DNA from: Spirochaetae bacterium HGW-Spirochaetae-7
GTDB lineage: Bacteria > Spirochaetota > Spirochaetia > Treponematales > UBA12059
Reading direction: 5' to 3'
Assembly (NCBI GenBank): GCA_002839245.1
Contig: PGXR01000067.1
Coordinates: 1-12,940, forward strand
DNA length: 12,940 bases
Below are positions 1-6,734 of the stretch, one piece after another (the stretch's first letter is position 1; every line of letters begins with the position of its first letter). Made by a program: the position numbers and the translations under genes. The notes under the pieces were generated by a model. It did no database searches, had not been told where the DNA came from, and saw nothing but the letters and a program-made list of their open reading frames with translations.

Positions 1-291
1 GGCGGCCGGCCGGTAAGGCAGGCGCTTCTGGAAACGGTAGCTGTACGCGACCACGCCGACGACGGCCGCCCAGAACGCGAGCGACTCCCAGGTGCTGGTC
101 AATGCGATGAAGCCGATCGCGAAGCTGCGAAGCGCCAGCACGACGAACAGCAGCACGGAAGCCGCCAGCAATATCCAGGGGCCGATGGCGTCGGGCCTCG
201 CTGCCCGCCTGAAAAAAGAGAAGATCTGCGCGGCGGCGGACACGAGAAACAGCGCGAACGCCACGTTCGCCAGGGTCGATTCCAGGCTCAT
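1..291 (-). CDS. ccsA: Cytochrome c biogenesis protein CcsA/ResC, partial (C-terminus beyond left edge)
   Basis: Only the first 97 residues are in the window. They show a hydrophobic N-terminal helix (about residues 8-24), a second helix (about 38-54) and a third (about 69-85). The loop before the third helix reads FIALTSTWES, matching the 'tN.yESL.f..w' signature seen early in CcsA/ResC proteins. The WWD heme-handling motif would lie further on and is not visible. CcsA works with ResB/CcsB in system II cytochrome c maturation, carrying heme across the membrane and attaching it to CXXCH motifs outside. The ATG start overlaps the resB stop as ATGA and has a strong AAGGAGG site (plus-strand 295-302), so translation is probably coupled to resB. 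Family call from the N-terminus plus the resB neighbour; good but not complete evidence. Confidence 0.85.
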   Translation of the reverse strand, partial: MSLESTLANVAFALFLVSAAAQIFSFFRRAARPDAIGPWILLAASVLLFVVLALRSFAIGFIALTSTWESLAFWAAVVGVVAYSYRFQKRLPYRPAA

Positions 292-1262
292 ACGCCCTCC
301 TTGAGTTTTTGCGCGAAGGTCCACGCGGTGCCGGTCGCTATCAGCGCCAGCGCTATGAAAACAAGCGGAAAGCCAGGATCGGACACGGCCTCGATTCCGG
401 TAGCCAGCTGGGTCTTAAGGCCGACCATCCGCATAGAGCCTACCATGTCGCCTGGCCCTGCCTTCAGCGGCTGGACATTCATTCCGTCGCCGACCCGTAT
501 GACCGCCCGTCCGGTCGAAACCTTGGGCTTGCCCGATCCCATGCCCGCCAACGCGCCGTCTCCCTCGGGAGCCATGAAGAAATATGCGACGTCGTTGATT
601 ATGCGTTCCTCGCCCTGTGAAAGCACTACCTCGGTTCCGGCCTCATCCACGAGAGCGAGCCCCGGCACTTCCTCGTAGCTCGCCTGGTAAAACGTCATGC
701 CGGCGTACCGGAGCGGGGAATTGACCCTGACCTCGACCCTGTCCTTGACCGGCTTGCCGTCCTTGAGTATCGAGACCACTGAAACCCAGTCTCGCGGCCT
801 GCCGTCGTCGTAGCGTTCGAACCGGAAATCGTCGAGGTGCAGCACCGCGCCGTCAGGAAGGTTGACGCCGTCTCCCGGAGCGAGGACGACCGAGCCTTGC
901 CTGTGCCCGGAGAACGACCAGATGCTGCCTATCACGAGGAGCATGAGACCCATATGGAGGATGTCCGGGCCATGGTGCCTGCCGGATTTCTTCCGGAACT
1001 CGCGTATCGCCCGTTTGATCGTGCAGGCGGACAGGTTGGCAAAGAACAGGAACGAAGGGATCATGAACAGGATCGACCTGAAAAAATGGCCGAACCCCGT
1101 CTGCGTGACCAGTTCGGCTACTAGATTCGGATACATGGTCCCGTAGGCTTCGTCGGAAAGTCCCTGCGGAACGAGCGTCGCCACCATGCTGGTAATGGCC
1201 AGGTACGCGATCAGGCCAATGGCTAGCCTCATAGAAGTGATCCACGTGATGAATTTTTTCAC
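288..1262 (-). CDS. resB: Cytochrome c biogenesis protein ResB/CcsB
   Basis: ResB-family membrane protein of about 324 residues, the short form of the family. From the chosen start, helices lie near residues 12-30, 62-80, 102-118 and 299-317. A long extracytoplasmic domain sits between helices 3 and 4. Family features are the opening WITSMRLAIGL helix, the ILHMGLMLLVIGSIWS helix with a conserved His (about residue 103) and the NSPLRYAGMTFYQASYE segment. With CcsA it forms the system II synthase that holds apocytochrome c and attaches heme. The GTG at 1262 is preferred over the upstream in-frame TTG at 1295. The GTG has an AGAGGG site just upstream and begins directly with the basic-hydrophobic KKFITW segment, while the 11-residue extension lacks a good ribosome site. 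It is divergent from the 11-heme cytochrome gene, an obvious client. Confidence 0.92.
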   Translation of the reverse strand: MKKFITWITSMRLAIGLIAYLAITSMVATLVPQGLSDEAYGTMYPNLVAELVTQTGFGHFFRSILFMIPSFLFFANLSACTIKRAIREFRKKSGRHHGPDILHMGLMLLVIGSIWSFSGHRQGSVVLAPGDGVNLPDGAVLHLDDFRFERYDDGRPRDWVSVVSILKDGKPVKDRVEVRVNSPLRYAGMTFYQASYEEVPGLALVDEAGTEVVLSQGEERIINDVAYFFMAPEGDGALAGMGSGKPKVSTGRAVIRVGDGMNVQPLKAGPGDMVGSMRMVGLKTQLATGIEAVSDPGFPLVFIALALIATGTAWTFAQKLKEGV

Positions 1263-1315
1263 GCCCTGCCCTCTCGGAGTCACGAATTCCGGCAATCCCG
1301 CGCGGCCGGTTCCGA

Positions 1316-1345
1316 AGAATACTTTACTACGACCGAAACTGTCAA
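1316..1345 (-). promoter_or_regulatory. Probable sigma70-type promoter for resB-ccsA
   Basis: On the minus strand a perfect -35 TTGACA (plus 1340-1345) is followed after 18 bases by TATTCT (plus 1316-1321), which matches 4 of 6 bases of the -10 consensus. It points toward resB and leaves a leader of roughly 50 bases. It lies in a short AT-rich island in otherwise GC-rich DNA, as expected for a promoter region. No transcription start has been measured. Confidence 0.6.
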
Positions 1346-1365
1346 TAAAAGTAAACTACTAATAT

Positions 1366-1385
1366 ATAGATTTAGTTTTATCTAT
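1366..1385. promoter_or_regulatory. Inverted repeat between the divergent promoters, possible operator
   Basis: ATAGAT (1366-1371) and ATCTAT (1380-1385) form a perfect 6-base inverted repeat with an 8-base spacer. It touches the -35 element of the rightward cytochrome promoter and lies upstream of the leftward resB promoter. A regulator bound here could act on both. AT-rich sequence makes chance repeats more likely, and I recognise no known regulator site (it does not match an FNR box). Confidence 0.25.
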
Positions 1386-1413
1386 TTACATCGCCGCCGG
1401 TGCTTGCTATGAT
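1385..1413 (+). promoter_or_regulatory. Probable sigma70-type promoter for the cytochrome-rhodanese operon
   Basis: TTTACA (1385-1390, 5 of 6 to the -35 consensus) and TATGAT (1408-1413, 5 of 6 to the -10 consensus) are separated by an ideal 17 bases. The predicted start near 1420 gives a leader of about 55 bases before the ATG at 1477. This is a strong-looking promoter, back to back with the resB promoter. Confidence 0.65.
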
Positions 1414-1476
1414 TCCAGTCGGGGCTAGTCCCCAGGAGCCGTCGGCTTCCATCCACCACGCGCAAGGAGGTTCATC

Positions 1477-2700
1477 ATGAATACGGCAACCTCGGCGCGG
1501 GCCATGCTCGTCTTCGCCTTTTTCGGGGCAACGGCGCTCACCGCAAACGCTGCGGGCTCGAGCTGCCTGACCTGCCATACGAACGAGGCGACGATGCAAC
1601 GGCTCGTCGTCCCGCCAGCAGGCGGATCTGCCGAAGGCGAAGGGTGAGCTGGTCCCCCTCCCCCGGTTCGGGCGGATTATTTCATGGGATTCGTGGTCTC
1701 CAGGGATGTACTGGAAAGCGATCCTCATTTTCATCTCAATTGCGTTGATTGCCACAAGGGCGATCCGTCGAAACCTGCGCAAGCCGACGCGCACAAGGGC
1801 CTGGTAACGCGTCCCTCCGACGATCCGGTCGCGACCTGCGGCCAATGTCATGAGGAAACGGCCAAGACCTATACGCTGTCGCTGCACTATACGGCATCGG
1901 GCATGCAGCATGGCGTATCGGGACGTTTCGACGCCGCAGGCAAGAAACTGTTCGATACCAAGGTCTTTGAACGATCATGCCGCAGTTGCCACGCTTCGTG
2001 CGGAGACTGCCACGTGCAGAGCCCGATAGTGTCCGGCGTAAACTCCGGTTTCCTCGACGGGCACCGGTTCGTCAGGAAGGACGAGACCAAGACCTGCGCT
2101 CTGTGCCACGGAGGCCGCGTCTGGCCGGAATTCACCGGCGACTACGGCGGAACTCCCGACGTGCATTACCGGAAGGGCATGACCTGTGCCACGTGCCACA
2201 AGGAAATCCAGTTCCACGGCGACGGGACGGCGTACACCGGCCGCAAGGATGTGGCCGTGAAGCCCGCGTGCGCCGATTGTCACGATACCGCGACTGTGGC
2301 AAAGGACACGACCAAGGAAACGCATGCGGTCCATGCCCGGAAGGCCTCGTGCTCGGCATGCCATACGGTCAGCGCCTATCGGCAATGCTCGTCATGCCAC
2401 CTGGGAAGCGGAGCCACCTCGAGCCCGGCCCTGGTGCTCGGGGAGAACCCCCGCAAGCCCGGCCAGTTGACGACACTCAGGCTAATACCGACCGTGCGCG
2501 ACACGTTCAAGCCGGCCGGCATAAGCATGCCGAACTACGACTCGCTGCCGAATTTATGGGACACGGTACCTCACAGCATAGCCAAGCGGACTGACCGCAC
2601 GCGGGACTGCAACGTGTGCCACCAGGAATACAAGTACTATCTCGATGCGGACCATCTGCCCAAGGATGGCTCGACCAGGAACCTGGAACTCGTCCCCTGA
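1477..2700 (+). CDS. Exported 11-heme cytochrome c with in-frame UGA (probable selenocysteine 57)
   Basis: Read through one TGA (1645-1647), this frame encodes 407 residues. The ATG at 1477 has a strong AAGGAGG site (1464-1470). Residues 1 to about 24 form a signal peptide (hydrophobic core around LVFAFFGATA, cleavage near ANA). Eleven CXXCH heme-binding motifs start at Cys 30, 89, 121, 168, 175, 207, 237, 265, 292, 304 and 378. The TGA is codon 57, in the context SAEGEG-[UGA]-AGPPPP, between the first and second heme. Both sides are in the same frame, so no frameshift is needed. The later ATG at 1684 has no clear ribosome site and would give a heme protein with no export signal, so it is unlikely to be the true start. 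Role: periplasmic electron transfer, perhaps a redox enzyme with a selenol near the first heme. No membrane anchor follows. The substrate is unknown. Alternatives are a nonsense-mutated gene or a base error. Confidence 0.72.
1648..1676 (+). promoter_or_regulatory. Candidate bacterial SECIS element directly after the in-frame UGA
   Basis: Behind the TGA (1645-1647) the RNA can form a stem of U1659, C1660 and C1661 with A1676, G1675 and G1674, then C1662-C1664 and G1665 with G1670-G1672 and C1669. One C (1673) is bulged. The apex carries GGUU (1665-1668). It begins 17 bases after the UGA. Known bacterial SECIS elements place a short stem-loop with G at the start of its apical loop about 16-37 bases after the UGA, and E. 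coli fdhF also has GGU there. Folded by eye only, with no energy calculated, and the C-rich strand allows register shifts. Confidence 0.5.
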
Positions 2701-2733
2701 CCGAGGGGAAATTTCGTTGAAGGAGTATTTCAC

Positions 2734-3609
2734 ATGAAGAAAGCAATCCTGATCCTGCTCGCCGTCGCGTTCCTCGCGCCGGCCGCATTCGCACGCGACG
2801 TCGACGCCTTCGTCGGCGTGCAGTGGCTGGAAGCCAACCTGGCCAATGCCGCGGTCGTGGTTATCGACGTCCGCAAGATCGACGACTACAAGGCCGGCCA
2901 CATCCCCGGCGCCGTCAGCGTCCTGGGCCTGTACATGGCCAAGGACGGCCTGTCCAACGAGGTTCCTGCCGCCGACGATCTTTCCGACATCCTCGCCGAC
3001 GCCGGCATCAGCGCCAAGTCGACGGTCGTGGTGGTGGAAGCCGACGGCGCCCGCTTCGCCTGGGCGACCCGCGTCGCCTGGACCCTCGCCTATGCCGGCC
3101 TCACGAACGTCACCATCCTCGACGGCGGCTACGCCGAGTGGACGAAGGCAGGCAAGGCGGTCACCACCGGGATGGAATCCAGGACAGCTACTGATTTCAA
3201 GGTGAAGTTCGTCGACTCGTACCTCGCCACCAAGGACTACCTGGTCAAGAACATCAAGAAAGCCCAGATCGTCGACACCCGCACCTACGATACTTATTTC
3301 GGCGTCACGAAGCAGGCCTTCGTCGAGCAGTTCGGCCACATCCCCGGAGCGACCGCGCTGCCTGCCGCATGGATCACGGTCAACGGTCTCGTGCGCCCCA
3401 AGGCCGAGCTCGAGGATCTCGTGAAGGCGCTCAAGCTGAACCCGAAGAAGGACACCATCATCCACTGCGATTCCGGCGTCCTCGCCACCGGCTGGTGGTG
3501 GATCCTTTCGCAGCAACTGGGCTGGACCAAGGTCTCCTCGTACGACGGATCGGCGCAGGAAATTTCCAGGGAACCGGGCGTGAAGTTCGTAAAGGCCGTC
3601 TGGAAATAA
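2734..3609 (+). CDS. Exported two-domain rhodanese (sulfurtransferase)
   Basis: A 291-residue protein with a signal peptide (residues 1-20, cleavage near AFA) and two rhodanese domains. Domain 1 (about 25-150) has VVVIDVRKIDDYKAGHIPGA and ILDGGYAEW, but the active loop position reads VEADGA (101-106) with no cysteine, so it is probably structural. Domain 2 (about 165-285) has IVDTRTYD, GHIPGATALP and a catalytic-type loop HCDSGVLATG with Cys245. Rhodaneses carry sulfane sulfur, or selenium, as a persulfide or perselenide on this cysteine. The ATG has an AAGGAG site at 2720-2725. It follows the cytochrome by 33 bases, with no visible terminator between, so the two are probably one transcript and both proteins would be periplasmic. 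This suggests handling of reduced sulfur or selenium outside the cytoplasm; substrate not determined. Confidence 0.9.
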   Translation: MKKAILILLAVAFLAPAAFARDVDAFVGVQWLEANLANAAVVVIDVRKIDDYKAGHIPGAVSVLGLYMAKDGLSNEVPAADDLSDILADAGISAKSTVVVVEADGARFAWATRVAWTLAYAGLTNVTILDGGYAEWTKAGKAVTTGMESRTATDFKVKFVDSYLATKDYLVKNIKKAQIVDTRTYDTYFGVTKQAFVEQFGHIPGATALPAAWITVNGLVRPKAELEDLVKALKLNPKKDTIIHCDSGVLATGWWWILSQQLGWTKVSSYDGSAQEISREPGVKFVKAVWK

Positions 3610-3644
3610 CGAGCCCTTATTGTCGCCAAGCCAGAATTGGCAAT

Positions 3645-3678
3645 CGACCGCCCAGGCATGGGGCGGCCGTTTTTTTTT
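3645..3678 (+). terminator. Rho-independent terminator after the rhodanese gene
   Basis: A GC-rich stem (CGACCGCCC pairing with GGGCGGCCG, one A-C mismatch, 7-base loop) is followed directly by nine T residues (3670-3678). It ends the cytochrome-rhodanese operon about 35 bases past the rhodanese stop. On the opposite strand no T tract follows the stem, so it should not terminate the leftward racemase transcript. Confidence 0.9.
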
Positions 3679-3740
3679 CGTTCAAGCCAATCCTGGATAT
3701 GCTTCCTTTTCAATCGCTGATTCAGAAACCCGCCGCCAGT

Positions 3741-4598
3741 CTAGCGCAGCGGCTTGAGCTTGCCTGGAGATGCCTCCCGGACAAGGGCGCGGGCGAGCGC
3801 GAGGACGGGATCGATCAGGGGCACGCCACGGATGGAGGTACCGTCCAGCGTGAGCGGCAGTTCGGTGCAGGCGAGAATGACTGCCGAAGCGCCGCAGGCG
3901 ACAAGGCTCGAAGCCAGGCCGGACACGACAGCCATGGCGCGTTCGCTCGGAACCGCCGTGGCCTTGATGCCCCAGGACTGGTCGTAAATGGCGGCGTGCA
4001 GCAGGGCCTGGTCCGATTCTGACACGTACAGGGTCGTATATCCGGTTTTGGCCAGCAGCCTGTCGTAAATCCCGCTGCGCCTGGTACCCGTCGTCGACAA
4101 CACGCCTATACCCTGGCTGCAGGCGACCTGACCCGACTCCCGGCCCAGGTCCCGGCTCGGCGGCTGGCCGAGGCGCTCCCCGAGGAGGCCCATCGTTTCT
4201 TCGAGCATGTTGACGATGCGGATGTCGATACCTGCTTCACCGAGCATCGCCAGGAAGCGGTCGAAAATGGCTGGCGCGTGGAAGGTGTTGCACGGAACGC
4301 CCCCGACCGCGGCGCGGCCATCAAGCGCCCGCGCCGCCGCCCTGAAAACCCGGGCCATGCCGGCCGCCGGATCAGCCGTGTCGTCGCCGGGATCGGCTGA
4401 CGCTCCGTCTGCGCGGCGCAGCAGCCAGCCGGTCCTGTCCGGCACCATGGCCGGACAGGAATAATGGTGGACACAAAGATGGGACTGGTCGGTGCCGTCG
4501 GTCAACGTGTTCTCGATGATCCTTGCATGGAGGGCGACGCCGGCCATGGGACCGACCCCGCCTCCTATCACGACAACCGGCTCAGTCCCCGTATTCAT
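3741..4598 (-). CDS. Aspartate/glutamate racemase family protein
   Basis: A 285-residue cytoplasmic protein of the cofactor-independent Asp/Glu racemase superfamily. The opening VVVIGGGVGPMAG corresponds to the family's GG.GP.A motif. The two catalytic cysteines are present: Cys103 in GGVPCNTFHAP and Cys244 in VILACTELPL. It is longer than the usual 230 or so residues because of insertions near residues 60-80 and 143-162. The expected reaction is interconversion of L- and D-aspartate or glutamate. Its ATG lies seven bases after the stop of the acidic amino acid symporter gene with only a weak ribosome site, so translation is probably coupled. The pairing suggests imported Asp or Glu is racemised, or a D-form is taken up and converted. 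Substrate choice between Asp, Glu and others such as hydantoin-type compounds cannot be settled here. Confidence 0.88.
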   Translation of the reverse strand: MNTGTEPVVVIGGGVGPMAGVALHARIIENTLTDGTDQSHLCVHHYSCPAMVPDRTGWLLRRADGASADPGDDTADPAAGMARVFRAAARALDGRAAVGGVPCNTFHAPAIFDRFLAMLGEAGIDIRIVNMLEETMGLLGERLGQPPSRDLGRESGQVACSQGIGVLSTTGTRRSGIYDRLLAKTGYTTLYVSESDQALLHAAIYDQSWGIKATAVPSERAMAVVSGLASSLVACGASAVILACTELPLTLDGTSIRGVPLIDPVLALARALVREASPGKLKPLR

Positions 4599-4605
4599 GC
4601 AGGCG

Positions 4606-5925
4606 TTACGCCTTCGCCCACTTCGCCATGTCCAGTTCCTTCTCGGTCTTGGACACGATCGCGGTGCCGGCCATGTCGCCGGTGACGTTGAGGGCGGTGC
4701 GGCCCATGTCGAGGAGGGCGTCGATCCCGAGGATCATCGCGTAGGCTGAGGCTACGGCGGAACCTTCGGTAACCTTGAGGCCGATAGACTCGAGCACCAT
4801 GAGGAGCATGATCGCGCCGGCTCCCGGGACGCCCGCGGTGCCGATCGAAGCCAGCGTCGCCGTGATGACGACGGTCATCTGCTGGTTGAAGGTCAGCGGG
4901 TTGCCGGTGGCGTAGCCGATGAACATCGCGCAGACGCCGAGGTAGATGGCGGTGCCGTCCATGTTGATCGTCGCGCCGAGGGGCAGCGTGAACGAAGAGA
5001 TGGAGCGCGGTACTCCCAGGTTTTCTTCGGTGACGCGGAGGGTTATCGGGAGCGTGCCGCCCGAGGAACGGGTGACGAACGCCGTGATGATGGCCTCGTT
5101 GCCTCCCTTGAGGAATTTGAGGAAGCCGAGCTTGTACACGGACAGGAGCCCGCCGTAGATGCCGACGAGGTGTACGATGAGTCCCAGGTAGACGGTCAGC
5201 GTGACGACGAGGAGCGGGCCGAGAGCCTTGGCGCCCTGCTGTGCGAAGACCGAGGAGAGCAGGACGAACACGCCTATAGGAGCGTACTGCATGATGCCGC
5301 CCACGATCTTGTACATGGTTTCAGCGCCGGCGTTGCAGACGTCGAACAGCGTGTCGGCGCCCTTGGCGATCTTGGCGTTCTTCGAGTCCTTGACGTACGA
5401 GATGCCCAGGCCGAACACGACGGCAAAGAAGATGATCGGCAGCACGTCGCCCTTGACCAGCGAGTCGACGAAGTTCGTCGGCACGATGTTGAGGAGTATC
5501 TGCATGACCGTGGGTGCGGCGGCTTCCTTGCCCTTGATGGCGGCGTCGCCGATGATGTTGAAGCCGAGGCCAGGCCTGAAGATGTTGGCGAACAGGAGCC
5601 CTATGACGACGGCGAAGGCGCTCGTCAGCAGGTAGTAGGCCATGATCTTGACGCCGACCCGTCCAAGGCGGGACGGGGCGATGCTCGCGGCTCCGGCCAC
5701 GAGCGAGAACAGGATGACCGGCACGACTATCATCTTGAGCAGCCTGATGAAGAGGTCGCCGAAGAACTTGGTGTTGTCGACGAAGGGCTTGACCGAGCCG
5801 GGGAAGAAGCCGAGCACGACGCCGACGATGGCGCCGGCGATCAGGCCGATGAGGATGCGGGCGAGCAGGTTGGTCTTGAAGTACCAGTCGAGCGCGCCTT
5901 TCTTCTTTGCGTTTTCTGTAGCCAT
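4606..5925 (-). CDS. Na+ or H+-coupled aspartate/glutamate symporter (DAACS/SLC1, GltPh-like)
   Basis: A 439-residue transporter of the dicarboxylate/amino acid:cation symporter family. It holds the core in order: hairpin 1 with TRSSGGTLP, TM7 with ATINMDGTA, hairpin 2 with GTAGVPGAGA, and TM8 with DALLDMGRTALNVTGD. The TM8 Asp, Arg, Thr and Asn correspond to the GltPh residues (Asp394, Arg397, Thr398, Asn401) that bind acidic amino acids. The Arg favours aspartate or glutamate over neutral amino acids. Hairpin 1 has RSSGG where GltPh has RSSSG. The ATG at 5925 is chosen because GGAGG lies five bases upstream and the protein then begins at normal family length; an upstream ATG at 6021 would add 32 unrelated residues. 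It heads a two-gene unit with the racemase and has its own probable promoter. Confidence 0.93.
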   Translation of the reverse strand: MATENAKKKGALDWYFKTNLLARILIGLIAGAIVGVVLGFFPGSVKPFVDNTKFFGDLFIRLLKMIVVPVILFSLVAGAASIAPSRLGRVGVKIMAYYLLTSAFAVVIGLLFANIFRPGLGFNIIGDAAIKGKEAAAPTVMQILLNIVPTNFVDSLVKGDVLPIIFFAVVFGLGISYVKDSKNAKIAKGADTLFDVCNAGAETMYKIVGGIMQYAPIGVFVLLSSVFAQQGAKALGPLLVVTLTVYLGLIVHLVGIYGGLLSVYKLGFLKFLKGGNEAIITAFVTRSSGGTLPITLRVTEENLGVPRSISSFTLPLGATINMDGTAIYLGVCAMFIGYATGNPLTFNQQMTVVITATLASIGTAGVPGAGAIMLLMVLESIGLKVTEGSAVASAYAMILGIDALLDMGRTALNVTGDMAGTAIVSKTEKELDMAKWAKA

Positions 5926-5980
5926 GGATGCCTCCGGTTGACAGATTACGGTCCGCCAACCCAGAGGGAGCGGATCCTGC

Positions 5981-6008
5981 GTACAGTGTACGGCACGTTT
6001 TGCAAACG
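5981..6008. promoter_or_regulatory. Two small palindromes upstream of the symporter, possible operators
   Basis: GTACAGTGTAC (5981-5991) is a perfect 5-1-5 inverted repeat. CGTTTTGCAAACG (5996-6008) is a perfect 5-3-5 inverted repeat. Both lie between the predicted -10 element and the symporter start. They could bind the adjacent NarL-type regulator or another repressor. I recognise neither as a known consensus, and short palindromes can arise by chance. Confidence 0.3.
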
Positions 6009-6030
6009 CGATATTCACCAAAGGGAGTAT

Positions 6031-6060
6031 TTTATATCGTTTGGGAGTGAACCAGGTCAG
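6031..6060 (-). promoter_or_regulatory. Probable promoter for the symporter-racemase operon
   Basis: On the minus strand CTGACC (plus 6055-6060, 4 of 6 to the -35 consensus) and TATAAA (plus 6031-6036, 5 of 6) are 18 bases apart. The -35 element overlaps the end of the response regulator gene. The 131-base gap between that gene and the symporter start leaves a leader of about 100 bases. The weak -35 would suit an activator-dependent promoter. Confidence 0.45.
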
Positions 6061-6734
6061 ACGAGCCGTTCGTCAATGGCCTTGCGTATTATCTCGGCCT
6101 TGCTCGAGACGTTGAGCTTCTGGTAAATGTGGAGCATGTGCTTCTTGGCCGTCGAGCCGGCGATATGGTGTTTTTCTGCCAGTTCCCGGTAGGTAAGGCC
6201 GTCGACGATGTCGCAAAGGACCTCGTGCTCGCGCGTCGTCAGGCCGTAATCGGCGACGGGGGCATTCTGCCCCTCTCGCCGGAGTTCGTCGAGGAGCCTG
6301 CGGGCGACCGTCGGACTTATAGGCGAGCCGGCTTCGCTGGCGCTCAGGATTTGCTCGACCAGGTCGCCGGGCCTCGTGTTCTTCAGCAGGTAGCCCTTGG
6401 CGCCGGCCCTGAATGCCGCGAGTATGGTATCGGGTTCCTCGAAAATCGTCAGGATGAGTACCAGCGTCTCCGGATGGGTAGCCTGGAGGGCTCCGGTCGC
6501 GGCTATGCCGTTCATGCCGGGAAGGTGGATGTCCATGAGGACGATGTCCGGCCCTTCTGCACCCTTCAGCCATTCGAACAAGTCCTCTGCCCGCCCGAAA
6601 TTCGCAGCGACCATGACACGCGGATCGAGGCCGAGGAGATAGACCAGCCCCTCGCGGACCTCTTTCTGGTCTTCGACTATGGCTACCGTCGTCGGGCGCA
6701 CCGCCACCCTGGGCGGCAGCTCGCCGGCATTCAT
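6057..6734 (-). CDS. NarL/FixJ-type response regulator
   Basis: A 225-residue two-component regulator. The receiver domain (about residues 14-130) has the acidic pair Glu21-Asp22, phosphorylation site Asp68 in VLMDIHLPGMNG, switch Thr96 and Lys118 in GAKGYLLKN. A LuxR-type helix-turn-helix (about 160-218) begins LTTREHEVL and contains YRELAEKHHIAGSTAKKHM. It should bind DNA as a dimer when phosphorylated by the kinase encoded just upstream. Its ATG overlaps the kinase stop (ATGA), the usual arrangement for a cognate pair. The nearest downstream gene, across a 131-base gap with a promoter and palindromes, is the Asp/Glu symporter, the most likely target. Selenium or cytochrome genes are also possible targets. 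Confidence 0.94.
   Translation of the reverse strand: MNAGELPPRVAVRPTTVAIVEDQKEVREGLVYLLGLDPRVMVAANFGRAEDLFEWLKGAEGPDIVLMDIHLPGMNGIAATGALQATHPETLVLILTIFEEPDTILAAFRAGAKGYLLKNTRPGDLVEQILSASEAGSPISPTVARRLLDELRREGQNAPVADYGLTTREHEVLCDIVDGLTYRELAEKHHIAGSTAKKHMLHIYQKLNVSSKAEIIRKAIDERLV

Noticed and set aside
1340..1390. AT-rich island as a sign of horizontal transfer
   Set aside because: It is about 50 bases long and coincides with two good opposed promoters, which explains the composition.
1477..1647. Separate short 56-residue secreted monoheme protein ending at the TGA
   Set aside because: It would stop right after one heme motif in a linker, with the remaining heme domain directly in frame behind it. 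Possible, but less likely than read-through or a broken single gene.
1684..2700. Independent 338-residue cytochrome starting at ATG 1684
   Set aside because: It would have ten heme motifs but no signal peptide and no clear ribosome site. A signal peptide, a strong ribosome site and another heme motif lie in the same frame upstream across one TGA.
3645..3678. Terminator acting in both directions
   Set aside because: The T tract is only on the rightward side; on the leftward strand the A tract precedes the stem and no U run follows it.
5926..6021. N-terminal 32-residue extension of the symporter from an upstream ATG
   Set aside because: The extension has no family similarity that I can see, while the ATG at 5925 has GGAGG five bases upstream and gives normal family length.
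5170..6126. Long plus-strand open frames opposite the symporter and the kinase (also 7334-8584 and 10101-11567)
   Set aside because: They lie antisense to genes with clear motifs and are rich in charged residues, as expected for GC-rich antisense frames. No recognisable domains.
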